NCBI GenBank assembly: GCA_902363135.1
Contig: CABIZF010000014.1
Span: 10,625 to 74,624, forward strand
Origin: Lachnospiraceae bacterium
GTDB taxonomy: Bacteria > Bacillota > Clostridia > Lachnospirales > Lachnospiraceae
Reading direction: 5' to 3'
DNA: 64,000 nucleotides
The notes under the pieces are model-generated. The model worked only from the letters and a program-made list of their open reading frames with translations. It did not search any database and had not been told where the DNA came from. The first letter of the stretch is position 1. Each line of letters begins with the position of its first letter. The translations under genes and the position numbers were made by a program. Shown here in pieces: positions 18,175 to 26,960 of the stretch.

Positions 18175-19089
18175 ATGAATATTACAAAAATGATACAGGA
18201 AAATATACGTGCAACAGCCAGTCGAAGAAATGACGAGGGAATTATTACAGCGGAAGGGATGATACCGCGGATGGATGATAAGGAATATCATAGAAAGCGT
18301 CTGGATATTTCTTATGCGGATCGTACTCCTGCAGAAAAGCTTGACATTTTTTACCCAGAAGAAGGAGACGGACCATTCCCGGTTTTTGTGGAAGTTCATG
18401 GAGGGGCGTGGTATTTTGGACAAAAGCGTTCCGTAGAATTTGAACCATTTCTTTATGGTCTGAATCGTGGATATGCATGTGTATCGCTGGGATATACGCT
18501 GAGTCCGGAAGGACATTATCCTCTGCCTGTTCTGGAGATAAAATCAGCCATTCGTTTTTTGCGTGTGCATGCAGAAGAATATAAGCTGGACCCGAGTCGT
18601 ATTGTATTGTGGGGAGGCTCGGCAGGCGCACACCTGGCTGCACTGGCCGCTACGAGTTGTGATACCGGTTATCTGGAAGAGGATTTGTCTGGAAATATTG
18701 AGGTATCGGCAAAACCGGATGCGCTTGTATTATGGTATGGATGTTTTGATTACTTTGAACAAGGGAGGTATCTGGAAGACTGGATTTATGAGAACTTTTT
18801 TGGAACGGAAAATCTGAAGGATGTGGAAGAAGCGCTTCGGCAGTCCAGTCCACTTATGCATTTGACAAAAGATAGCTGTCCGACGTTTTTGCAGCATGGG
18901 CGTGTGGATCAGATCGTGCCATTTACGCAGTCGACGGGGTATTATGAACGGCTGTGTCAGGTCGCAGGAGCGGAGAAAGGAAAATTGGAGATTTTGGATA
19001 ATTGCGACCATGCAGATGAAAAAATGTTCGCAAAAGAGAACATTCAAAAGGTATTCGACTTTGCAGATCAGTGCCTGCAAAAAACCTGA
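18175..19089 (+). CDS. Alpha/beta-hydrolase, carboxylesterase/lipase type (HSL-like)
   Basis: 304 residues from ATG 18175 (GGAGAAGGAG upstream). Oxyanion-hole motif EVHGGAWYFG near residue 77, nucleophile elbow LWGGSAGAHLAALA near 143, HGRVDQIVPF for the acid and CDHADEKM for the catalytic His, as in hormone-sensitive-lipase-like esterases. No signal peptide, so probably cytosolic; substrate unknown. An in-frame ATG at 18136 lies inside the preceding repeat and is not favoured. Confidence 0.88.
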   Translation: MNITKMIQENIRATASRRNDEGIITAEGMIPRMDDKEYHRKRLDISYADRTPAEKLDIFYPEEGDGPFPVFVEVHGGAWYFGQKRSVEFEPFLYGLNRGYACVSLGYTLSPEGHYPLPVLEIKSAIRFLRVHAEEYKLDPSRIVLWGGSAGAHLAALAATSCDTGYLEEDLSGNIEVSAKPDALVLWYGCFDYFEQGRYLEDWIYENFFGTENLKDVEEALRQSSPLMHLTKDSCPTFLQHGRVDQIVPFTQSTGYYERLCQVAGAEKGKLEILDNCDHADEKMFAKENIQKVFDFADQCLQKT

Positions 19090-19258
19090 ACATATTTTTA
19101 ACATACCCTGCTTTTTTTCAACAAATTAATTTTAGAAAAAGTTCGAGCTTTTTCGACGAATTTCACGGTTGTTCGTCATAAAAAGACAGTAAAAGTATTA
19201 TTGCATTATGGAAAAACATAGTTTTGTAGCAGAAAAGCAGATTTTCGTGACGATTCCC

Positions 19259-19301
19259 CTCGACAAAATTCACTTGCGAAAGTTGTGTGATGTTATATAA
19301 T
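19259..19301 (+). promoter_or_regulatory. spo0A promoter with a possible 0A box
   Basis: TTGCGA (19274-19279), 16-bp spacer and TATAAT (19296-19301). CTCGACAAAA at 19259-19268 resembles a 0A box (complement TTTTGTCGAG) and TTTTTCGACGAATTT near 19150 is a second weaker candidate, which would fit self-regulation. The remaining 19090-19396 sequence shows no gene. Confidence 0.45.
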
Positions 19302-19396
19302 AAAAGTAGTTTTGTACGTGCCGGTTTTTGCAGAGACCCTTACGATGCGGCGGGCAACAATAACTAACACTTTTTCTTGGGGAGAGGAGTACGAGT

Positions 19397-20203
19397 ATGG
19401 ACAAACTGAATGTCGCGATTGCTGATGATAACGAAATCATGCTGCAGATGCTGGACCACATCGTGAGCAGCGATGAGGAGCTGCAGGTGGTTGGAAAAGC
19501 TGGAGACGGAGAAGAACTGATTGAGATTATTCGTGAGAAGAAGCCGGATGTTGTGCTGTTGGATATCATTATGCCAAAGCTTGACGGACTCACCGTGATG
19601 GACCGTGTCAATCAGGATAAGGATCTGAAAAAGCCGGCGTTCATCGTGATTTCTGCGGTCAGTCAGGAAAAAATGACGGAGGATGTATTTGACCTGGGTG
19701 CAGATTATTACATCCTGAAGCCATTTGACAACGAGACGGTGGTCAACCGGATTAAAAAGGTCCATGCGCGTTCTCAGCGGTCTTTCACACAGGCACGGGC
19801 ACTGAATGCACAGAAAAAGCAGGAAAGCCAGAAGGAGTATATGGAGCGCAATCTGGAGACAGACGTCACGAACATCATCCATGAGGTAGGCGTTCCGGCG
19901 CATATCAAGGGGTATCAGTACCTGCGGGATGCGATCATCATGTCCGTCTCGGATATGGAGATGCTCAATTCGATCACGAAGATTCTGTACCCGACGATTG
20001 CGAAGCGCCATCAGACGACGCCGAGCCGTGTGGAGCGCGCGATCCGGCATGCGATCGAGGTGGCATGGAGCAGAGGAAAGATGGATACGATCGACGAGCT
20101 GTTCGGATATACCGTGAGCAACGGGAAGGGAAAGCCGACAAATTCTGAATTTATTGCGCTTATTGCTGATAAAATCCGTCTGGAATATAAAAATCGCATA
20201 TAA
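19397..20203 (+). CDS. spo0A: Sporulation master regulator Spo0A
   Basis: 268 residues. Receiver domain with ADDNEIM near residue 9, the phospho-acceptor in [13 protein letters not shown] near 55 and the conserved Lys in YYILKPFDN near 108. The C-terminal Spo0A DNA-binding domain contains [19 protein letters not shown] and [21 protein letters not shown]. Master switch for entry into sporulation. GGGGAGAGGAG precedes the start. Confidence 0.97.
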   Translation: MDKLNVAIADDNEIMLQMLDHIVSSDEELQVVGKAGDGEELIEIIREKKPDVVLLDIIMPKLDGLTVMDRVNQDKDLKKPAFIVISAVSQEKMTEDVFDLGADYYILKPFDNETVVNRIKKVHARSQRSFTQARALNAQKKQESQKEYMERNLETDVTNIIHEVGVPAHIKGYQYLRDAIIMSVSDMEMLNSITKILYPTIAKRHQTTPSRVERAIRHAIEVAWSRGKMDTIDELFGYTVSNGKGKPTNSEFIALIADKIRLEYKNRI

Positions 20204-20316
20204 AATGCACAAAATAGTACTTTTCATTACACGAAAAATGCGGTATAATTTTTAATAAGAGTGAAAGACTGGCGACGAGCGAGCGCCTGCCGGTTCTGAA
20301 TGATGGAGGTTCGTGT

Positions 20317-21762
20317 ATGAAAAAAGTATTGTTTGTTGCGTCAGAGTGTGTGCCATTTATCAAGACAGGAGGGTTGGCCGATGTAGTAGGCTCCCTTCCG
20401 AAGTATTTCAATAAAGAGGAGTATGATGTTCGGGTAATTCTTCCAAAGTACCTCTGTATGAGTGAAGAGTGGAAGAGCAAGATGAATTATGTGACTCATT
20501 TTTATATGGATCTTGCCTGGCGTTCCCAGTACGTCGGTGTACTGGAAATGCAGTATGACGGTGTACAGTTTTATTTCATTGACAATGAATACTATTTTGC
20601 AGGACCGAAGCCTTACGGGAATATCTACCAGGATATCGAGAAGTTCGCATTCTTCTCCAAGGCTGCGCTTTCGGCACTTCCGCTGATCGGATTCCGCCCG
20701 GATATTGTACACTGTCATGACTGGCAGACCGGTCTGATTCCGGTATTGCTTAAGGACAAATTCCATGAGGGCGATTTTTTCCGCGATATGAAGTCCATTA
20801 TTACGATCCACAACCTCAAGTTCCAGGGTGTGTGGGATGTAAAGACGGTGCGGGATATCACCGGACTTCCGATGTATTATTTTGCACCGGACAAGCTGGA
20901 GGCTTACGGTGATGCCAACTACTTGAAGGGCGGTATCGTATATGCAGATGCGGTTACGACCGTCAGCGATACCTATGCAGAGGAGATTAAGACACCATTT
21001 TACGGGGAGCGCCTCGACGGGCTGATGCGTGCGCGTTCCAATTGCCTGCGCGGTATTGTGAATGGAATCGACTACAACGAATATAATCCGGAGACGGACA
21101 AGCTCATTGAATACAATTACAACAGCCGCAATTTCCGGAAAGAAAAGATTAAGAACAAGCGTGCACTGCAAAGAGAGCTCGGGCTGGAGCAGAACGATTC
21201 CACCTTTATGATCGGTATCGTATCACGCCTTACGGATCAGAAGGGCTTCGATCTCATAGCCTACATGATGGACGAAATGTGCCAGAACAATATTCAGATC
21301 GTTGCGCTTGGTACCGGTGAAGAAAAATACGAAAATATGTTCCGTCACTTTGCATGGAAGTATCCGGGCAAGGTATCCGCGAACATTTATTATTCCGAGG
21401 CGATGTCCCACAAGATCTATGCAGCCTGTGATGCATTCCTGATGCCGTCGCTGTTTGAGCCGTGCGGACTCTCCCAGCTGATGAGTCTGCGCTATGGTAC
21501 GGTGCCGATCGTGCGTGAGACGGGCGGACTGAAGGATACGGTCATCCCATACAATGAGTACGAGAGCACCGGTACAGGCTTCAGCTTTGCAAACTACAAT
21601 GCGCATGAGATGTATTTTACGATTCAGTATGCGATGGACGTTTATTACAATCGCAGACGTGAGTGGAACAAGCTGATCGACCGCGGAATGGCAGCAGACT
21701 TCTCCTGGAATACATCTGCGAGAAAGTATGAGCAGCTGTACAATGACCTGCTCGGGTGGTAA
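20317..21762 (+). CDS. glgA: Glycogen/starch synthase (ADP-glucose type)
   Basis: Transfers glucose from ADP-glucose to alpha-1,4-glucan. 481 residues, GT5 family. N-terminal sugar-nucleotide motif KTGGLADVVGSLPK (residues 15-28), VHCHDWQTGLIPVLLK and the C-terminal lobe MPSLFEPCGLSQLMSLRYGTVPIV with the acid/nucleotide motif. TATAAT at 20244-20249 with TTTTCA 17 bp upstream may be its own promoter, so it need not be co-transcribed with spo0A. It ends at a hairpin shared with the next, convergent gene. Confidence 0.95.
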   Translation: MKKVLFVASECVPFIKTGGLADVVGSLPKYFNKEEYDVRVILPKYLCMSEEWKSKMNYVTHFYMDLAWRSQYVGVLEMQYDGVQFYFIDNEYYFAGPKPYGNIYQDIEKFAFFSKAALSALPLIGFRPDIVHCHDWQTGLIPVLLKDKFHEGDFFRDMKSIITIHNLKFQGVWDVKTVRDITGLPMYYFAPDKLEAYGDANYLKGGIVYADAVTTVSDTYAEEIKTPFYGERLDGLMRARSNCLRGIVNGIDYNEYNPETDKLIEYNYNSRNFRKEKIKNKRALQRELGLEQNDSTFMIGIVSRLTDQKGFDLIAYMMDEMCQNNIQIVALGTGEEKYENMFRHFAWKYPGKVSANIYYSEAMSHKIYAACDAFLMPSLFEPCGLSQLMSLRYGTVPIVRETGGLKDTVIPYNEYESTGTGFSFANYNAHEMYFTIQYAMDVYYNRRREWNKLIDRGMAADFSWNTSARKYEQLYNDLLGW

Positions 21763-21796
21763 GGTCTGTAAGTTCTGTAAATAAAGAAAAATAAAA

Positions 21797-21860
21797 ATCG
21801 GGCAAGTCCCCTGCTTCAATTGCGCAAAGCAATGAGCAGTGGGACTTGCTTCAATTTTTT
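21797..21860 (+). terminator. Bidirectional terminator made from an A-family repeat stem
   Basis: GCAAGTCCCCTGCTTC and its partner ending GTGGGACTTGC form a long stem with an inner ATTGCGCAAAGCAAT hairpin, followed by a run of Ts (21854-21860). The other strand has a shorter T-run, so it can stop both glgA and the convergent flippase gene. Sequence matches the second helix of repeat copy A1. Confidence 0.7.
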
Positions 21861-23359
21861 TCATAAATTGCAGGAAAATAGCCACATATCACCGACGCAG
21901 AAAAAAACAAAAACAGCAGCGCGGTGTGTACTAGGAGTGATCCCCAGCTGCATGCGCCCAGCCAGGGAATCCGGCTGTCAAGGAGCAGCATGATACCGAC
22001 GGCGATCAGGCCCGGCAGGACCGGAAGCAGAAGCTCAGGCAGCGAGAACAGCGGCTGCTGCAGGCCTTCGCCAAGCAGACAGAGTGTGGCAATGACGAGA
22101 AAAAGCTGGCTGACCAGCAGGCCCGGCACATATCCGGCCAGTCCGAAGCGTGGCACGGCAAAGAGCACGAAGAGCAGCCGGAGCAGAAAGCCGGCTGTGC
22201 TTTGGACCGACAGTGCAGCTGTCTTCCCAAGTCCATGCAGGATGCCGGTCAGTGTGGTGGAGGAATAGAGCAGCGGGCAGAGCAGCGCCAGGCTTCGGAT
22301 GCAGTGGCCGGCTTCCTCGCTGTCAAAGAGCAGCCGGCCAACGACATCTCCGGAGAGAAAAAAGAAGGAAGAAAAAAACAGGCCGAGCAGCAGGCTTCCG
22401 AAAAACGAGATCTTGGAGACGGAGACGATGCGCGATTCGTGCCGCAGCGTCTGTGCTTCAGAGATGAGCGGAAGAAGGAGCATGCCAAACGAACCGGTGA
22501 CAGCCGTTGGAAACAGAAGCAGCGGCAGTACCATTCCGCTTAAAATGCCATAGCAGGAGAGTGCGTCGGAGGCGGACAGACCATAGCGCTGCAGCTGCTG
22601 CGGAAGGAGCGCCGCTTCGATTGCCTGAAGGATGCAGAGCATCATCCGACAAAGCGAGAGCGGTGCAGCAATAGCAAAAATATGCTTTGCAACCGGGCGG
22701 ATGTACAGCGGTTTGTCGTGCAGTCTGCCAAAGGAGAGGCGCGGCAGGTGCAGAAGACAGTACAGGCAGGCAGCTCCTTCGCCTGCCAGTGTGCCGAGGG
22801 CAAGAACGGATGCGCCATGCGTCGTGCGTCCGGACAGGAACAGGCAGCAAAGGACGGCCGTGAGGATACGAACGCCCTGTTCAATTAGTTGAGAGAGCGC
22901 CGTGATCCCCGCCTGCTTTTTTCCGAGAAAATAGCCGATAAGGCAGGCGTGCCCTGCACAAAAGGGAAGCGAGAGTGCGAGCAGCTGCAGCAGCCACTGA
23001 CATCTTGTCTCCAGCAGGAAACGCACGGCAATCACATCCGAGAAGCACCAGAGACAAAAGGCGAGCAGGAGTGAGATAAAAAATGTGAGAAAAAGCGCGA
23101 TCCGAAGGAAACACCGTGTTTCTTCCGGATCTTTTTTTGCTTCCGCCTCGGCGATGAAGCGGGAGAGCGCCGTCTGGATGCCGCCGGATGCGGCAGCAAG
23201 GCAGAACGTATAGAGCGGCATACAGAGCTGGAACAGGCCGATTTCCTCGGCACCAATGATGCGGGAGAGGAATATTTTATAGAAGAAGCCTGCGGTGCGG
23301 GTGATGAGGCCGGCTGCAGTGAGCCAGAACGTACCCTTGATCAGATAAGAGAGAACCAT
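21851..23359 (-). CDS. MOP-family flippase, SpoVB/MurJ-like
   Basis: 502 residues with about 14 hydrophobic segments, beginning MVLSYLIKGTFWLTAAGLIT and carrying the arginine-glycine region FYKIFLSRIIGAEEIGLFQL (about residues 27-46) typical of polysaccharide/lipid II exporters of the SpoVB group. GGAGG lies 7 bp before ATG 23359; an ATG at 23410 has no such support. Role by analogy: spore-cortex or envelope precursor flipping. The stop codon sits at the base of the shared terminator hairpin. Confidence 0.85.
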   Translation of the reverse strand: MVLSYLIKGTFWLTAAGLITRTAGFFYKIFLSRIIGAEEIGLFQLCMPLYTFCLAAASGGIQTALSRFIAEAEAKKDPEETRCFLRIALFLTFFISLLLAFCLWCFSDVIAVRFLLETRCQWLLQLLALSLPFCAGHACLIGYFLGKKQAGITALSQLIEQGVRILTAVLCCLFLSGRTTHGASVLALGTLAGEGAACLYCLLHLPRLSFGRLHDKPLYIRPVAKHIFAIAAPLSLCRMMLCILQAIEAALLPQQLQRYGLSASDALSCYGILSGMVLPLLLFPTAVTGSFGMLLLPLISEAQTLRHESRIVSVSKISFFGSLLLGLFFSSFFFLSGDVVGRLLFDSEEAGHCIRSLALLCPLLYSSTTLTGILHGLGKTAALSVQSTAGFLLRLLFVLFAVPRFGLAGYVPGLLVSQLFLVIATLCLLGEGLQQPLFSLPELLLPVLPGLIAVGIMLLLDSRIPWLGACSWGSLLVHTALLFLFFSASVICGYFPAIYEKN

Positions 23360-23436
23360 GACTGCCTCCGGGTAGGGATTAGTTAAGCTTATGCCGGAAA
23401 AAGTGTGCAAATGATACGTTTTTGCTTAAAAATCCC

Positions 23437-23494
23437 TTGACAGAATAATGTGAGAATGGTATTCTTGCAAATGAAATCCGAGCAATTTACTCGG
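23437..23494 (+). promoter_or_regulatory. iscR promoter and probable Rrf2 operator
   Basis: TTGACA (23437-23442), 17 bp, TATTCT (23460-23465), then an inverted repeat CCGAG-CAATTTA-CTCGG (23478-23494) just downstream of the transcription start. The spacing and symmetry suit an Rrf2-type dimer, so autorepression is likely. Confidence 0.6.
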
Positions 23495-23529
23495 AAATGT
23501 CATACTGACAGGTAAGGCAGGGTGATGAA

Positions 23530-24000
23530 ATGAAAATATCCACGAAAGGCAAATATGGTCTGAGGGCTATGATCGACCTTGCTCAGTACAGTGAGCAGGA
23601 GGCTGTCTCCATCAGCAGCATTGCACAGCGGCAGAAGATTTCAGAGAGCTATCTGGAGCAGCTTGTAGCGAAGCTGAAGAAGGCGGGACTCGTGGTCAGT
23701 ATCCGCGGCGCGGCGGGTGGCTATCGTCTGGCGCGGCCTGCGTCAGGTATTTCAGTCGGAGATGTCCTGCGCGCATTGGAAGGCGATGTCAGAGCGGTGA
23801 TCTGCACGGCGCAGACCGAGGAGGGCTGTGAAGGCGAGGAGCTCTGCGTGACCAAATATGTCTGGCAGCGCATCAATGAGAGCATAGAGAAGACCGTGGA
23901 TGAGATGATGCTCGATCAGCTGGTAGCTGAGAGCAGAAAAGCACAGGAAAAAGCAAAAAATCATGATGTCGATTACAGCAGGAACAGCTGCTCCGGCTGA
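23530..24000 (+). CDS. iscR: Rrf2-family Fe-S/cysteine regulator (IscR-like)
   Basis: 156 residues. Winged helix at the N-terminus (MKISTKGKYGLRAMIDLA; ISISYLEQL-like recognition region ISESYLEQLVAKLKKAGLV). The cluster-binding loop has three cysteines in VICTAQTEEGCEGEELC (about residues 96-112), the arrangement used by IscR to hold a [2Fe-2S] cluster. Placed directly before iscS. CymR-type cysteine regulators share the fold, but the three cysteines and context favour IscR. Confidence 0.9.
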   Translation: MKISTKGKYGLRAMIDLAQYSEQEAVSISSIAQRQKISESYLEQLVAKLKKAGLVVSIRGAAGGYRLARPASGISVGDVLRALEGDVRAVICTAQTEEGCEGEELCVTKYVWQRINESIEKTVDEMMLDQLVAESRKAQEKAKNHDVDYSRNSCSG

Positions 24001-24035
24001 TGGGACCGTGATTTAGATAGAAGGAGAATAAAGCT

Positions 24036-25220
24036 ATGGGAAAATTGATTTATCTTGATAATGCAGCAACGACCAAGACCTCTCCGACTGTTGTAGAGGC
24101 CATGCTTCCGTATTTTACCGAATATTATGGAAATGCATCCAGCATTTACAGCATCGGAACAAAAAGTAAGGAAGCGATCAATAAAAGCCGTGAGACGATT
24201 GCAGCAACGCTTGGCGCAAAGCCGGAGGAGATTTACTTTACCGCAGGCGGTTCTGAGTCGGATAACTGGGCGTTAAAGGCGACGGCAGAGGCTTATGAAT
24301 CCAAAGGAAAGCATATCATCACGACAAAGATCGAGCACCATGCGATCCTGCATACGTGCGAATATCTCGAGAAGCGCGGCTATGAGATTTCCTATATTGA
24401 TGTCGATGAGAACGGCAAGGTAAAGGTCGACGAGCTGGAAAGAGCGATCCGCCCGGATACGATCCTGATTTCTGTGATGTTTGCAAACAATGAGATCGGA
24501 ACGATCCAGCCGATCAAAGAGATCGGAGAGATCGCAAAGAAGCATGGCATTTTGTTCCACACCGATGCCGTGCAGGCATACGGCCAGCTGCCGATCAATG
24601 TAGACGAGTATCACATCGACATGCTCAGCTCCAGCGGACACAAGCTGAACGGCCCGAAGGGCATCGGATTCCTCTACATCCGCAAGGGTGTGAAGATCCG
24701 TTCCTTCATTCATGGAGGAGCACAGGAGCGCAAGCGCCGTGCAGGCACGGAGAATGTACCGGGTATCGTCGGCTATGGAAAGGCAGCCGAGGAAGCATTT
24801 GCGACTATGAAGGAGCGTACCGCAAAAGAAGCAAAGCTGCGTGACTATTTGATCGACCGCGTATTAAAGGAGATTCCTTACACACGTCTGAACGGACATC
24901 GCACAGACCGTCTCCCGAACAATGCGAACTTCAGCTTCCAGTTCATCGAGGGTGAGTCCCTTCTGATTATGCTCGATATGAAGGGCATCTGTGGTTCCAG
25001 TGGATCAGCTTGTACATCTGGATCCCTTGATCCGTCTCATGTATTGATGGCGATCGGCCTGCCGCACGAGATCGCACACGGCTCTCTGCGTCTGACCCTC
25101 GGTGCAGATACGACGAAGGAAGATATCGATTATGTCGTAGATGAGACAAAGGCAATCGTAGAGCGGCTGCGCAGCATGTCACCGCTGTATGAGGATTTTG
25201 TAAAGAAGTCTCAGCAGTAA
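24036..25220 (+). CDS. iscS: Cysteine desulfurase (IscS/NifS)
   Basis: PLP enzyme that takes sulfur from cysteine as a persulfide for Fe-S and tRNA thiolation. 394 residues. N-terminal YLDNAATTKTSPTVVEAM, PLP lysine in SSSGHKLNGPKG (about residue 203) and the active cysteine loop CGSSGSACTSG (about 327). AGAAGGAG precedes the start. Cotranscribed with iscR and upstream of nifU and mnmA. Confidence 0.96.
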   Translation: MGKLIYLDNAATTKTSPTVVEAMLPYFTEYYGNASSIYSIGTKSKEAINKSRETIAATLGAKPEEIYFTAGGSESDNWALKATAEAYESKGKHIITTKIEHHAILHTCEYLEKRGYEISYIDVDENGKVKVDELERAIRPDTILISVMFANNEIGTIQPIKEIGEIAKKHGILFHTDAVQAYGQLPINVDEYHIDMLSSSGHKLNGPKGIGFLYIRKGVKIRSFIHGGAQERKRRAGTENVPGIVGYGKAAEEAFATMKERTAKEAKLRDYLIDRVLKEIPYTRLNGHRTDRLPNNANFSFQFIEGESLLIMLDMKGICGSSGSACTSGSLDPSHVLMAIGLPHEIAHGSLRLTLGADTTKEDIDYVVDETKAIVERLRSMSPLYEDFVKKSQQ

Positions 25221-25339
25221 CCGACACAGCAGATCAAAATAAGAGGCAAAGCTCGCAGCGCGTGTGCTGTCTCATCAGAAAATAGAAGCTACTGCCCGGA
25301 TCCTGAATATGGATTGGGCATCAGATAGGAGGAAACAGA

Positions 25340-25783
25340 ATGTATTCAGAAAAGGTAATGGATCACTTTCAGCATCCGAGAAATGTAGGAGAAATTGAAA
25401 ATGCAAGCGGCGTCGGCACCGTGGGAAATGCAAAGTGCGGCGACATCATGAGAATGTATCTCGACATCGACGAGAACGGTGTCATCAAAGAAGCGAAGTT
25501 CAAGACCTTTGGCTGTGGCGCAGCCGTTGCGACGAGCAGCATGGCGACTGAACTCGTAAAGGGAAAGACGATCCAGGAAGCACTTGAGGTGACGAACAAG
25601 GCCGTTATGGAGGCGCTGGACGGACTTCCGCCGGTAAAGGTACACTGCTCTCTGCTTGCAGAGGAGGCAATCCACGCGGCACTCTGGGATTATGCGCAGA
25701 AGAACGGCATCGAGATCGAAGGACTGAAGAAGCCGAAGTCTGACATCCATGAGGGCGAGGAAGAAGAGTCCGAGGAGTATTAA
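25340..25783 (+). CDS. nifU: Fe-S cluster scaffold protein (IscU/NifU N-terminal type)
   Basis: 147 residues. The three ligand cysteines are visible: GNAKCGD (about 36), TFGCGAAVATSS (about 61) and VHCSLLAEEAI (about 103). The aspartate after the first cysteine is typical. An acidic tail (EGEEEESEEY) closes the protein. Its TAA overlaps the ATG of mnmA (TAATG), so the two are coupled. Builds [2Fe-2S]/[4Fe-4S] clusters with IscS. Confidence 0.95.
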   Translation: MYSEKVMDHFQHPRNVGEIENASGVGTVGNAKCGDIMRMYLDIDENGVIKEAKFKTFGCGAAVATSSMATELVKGKTIQEALEVTNKAVMEALDGLPPVKVHCSLLAEEAIHAALWDYAQKNGIEIEGLKKPKSDIHEGEEEESEEY

Positions 25784-26853
25784 TGAAAGTCGTAGTCGGT
25801 ATGTCGGGCGGCGTCGATTCCTCCGTCGCGGCATATCTTTTAAAACAGCAGGGGTATGAAGTCATCGGCGTCACGATGCAGATCTGGCAAAAAGAGGACA
25901 ATCAGACGGTCGAGGAGAACGGCGGCTGCTGCGGTTTAAGCGCCGTAGAGGATGCACGGAGAGTCGCGCAGATGCTGGACATCCCCTATTATGTCATGAA
26001 TTTCCGCGAGGAGTTTGACCAAAAGGTCATCCGGTATTTCATGCGGGAATACTTAAACGGGCGGACGCCGAACCCGTGTATCGCCTGCAACCGCTATGTG
26101 AAATGGGAATCCCTGCTGCAGCGCAGCATGCAGATCGGTGCGGACTACATCGCAACAGGCCATTACGCCCGGATTGAGCAGCTGCAAAATGGCCGCTATG
26201 CGATCCGTAATTCTGTGACGGCGGCAAAGGATCAGACATATGCCCTGTACAATCTGACACAGGAGCAGCTGATGCGCACAAAAATGCCGGTCGGTGCCTA
26301 TGAGAAGAGCCAGGTCCGTGCGATTGCCGAGGAGCTGGGGCTCTATGTGGCACACAAGCCGGACAGCATGGAGATCTGCTTTGTGCCGGATCAGGACTAT
26401 GCAAGGTTTATAGAGGAGAACAGCGGCAAAAAGATTCCGGAGGGCAATTTCGTGACGACAGACGGGAAGATCGTCGGGCGTCATCGCGGGATCACCCATT
26501 ATACCGTCGGACAGCGCAAGGGGCTGAATCTCTCGATGGGGAAGCCGGTATTTGTGCTGGAGATCCGGCCGGAGACAAATGAGGTCGTCATCGGAGACGG
26601 GACGGAGGTCTATGCAGACCGGCTGATCTGCTCCGATCTGAATTTTATGAGCGTCCCGGACTTTCCGGATGATTTTCCGGTGGTGGCGAAGATCCGCTAC
26701 AATCACCGGGGGACGAAGGCACATGTCCGCAGGATCGATGCGGACCGGGCCGAGGTCATTTTTGAGGAGCCGGTGCGTGCGGTGACACCCGGACAGGCAG
26801 TTGTATTTTATGACGGCGAGTACGTCGCAGGCGGCGGCACAATTATTAAATAA
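25783..26853 (+). CDS. mnmA: tRNA-specific 2-thiouridylase MnmA
   Basis: Thiolates U34 of tRNA(Lys/Glu/Gln) using sulfur relayed from the desulfurase. 356 residues. ATP PP-motif GMSGGVDSSVAAYLL at residues 6-20, catalytic cysteines in NPCIACNRYVKW (about 102) and SMEICFVPDQDY (about 200), and a C-terminal beta-barrel with VGQRKGL. Overlaps nifU by one base, placing desulfurase, scaffold and user in one operon. Confidence 0.96.
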   Translation: MKVVVGMSGGVDSSVAAYLLKQQGYEVIGVTMQIWQKEDNQTVEENGGCCGLSAVEDARRVAQMLDIPYYVMNFREEFDQKVIRYFMREYLNGRTPNPCIACNRYVKWESLLQRSMQIGADYIATGHYARIEQLQNGRYAIRNSVTAAKDQTYALYNLTQEQLMRTKMPVGAYEKSQVRAIAEELGLYVAHKPDSMEICFVPDQDYARFIEENSGKKIPEGNFVTTDGKIVGRHRGITHYTVGQRKGLNLSMGKPVFVLEIRPETNEVVIGDGTEVYADRLICSDLNFMSVPDFPDDFPVVAKIRYNHRGTKAHVRRIDADRAEVIFEEPVRAVTPGQAVVFYDGEYVAGGGTIIK

Positions 26854-26859
26854 AGATCA

Positions 26860-26881
26860 GACAGATACTTCTGTCCTTTTT
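26860..26881 (+). terminator. Intrinsic terminator after mnmA
   Basis: GACAGA-TACT-TCTGTC followed by CTTTTT. It closes the isc-mnmA operon. Confidence 0.55.
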
Positions 26882-26960
26882 GCCTATCGAAGGCGGAGGG
26901 GCAGAAGTTTGTTTTACTTAAAAATCTGATGTTGTGGAGAGCTGCCACAGGAGAAAAAAG

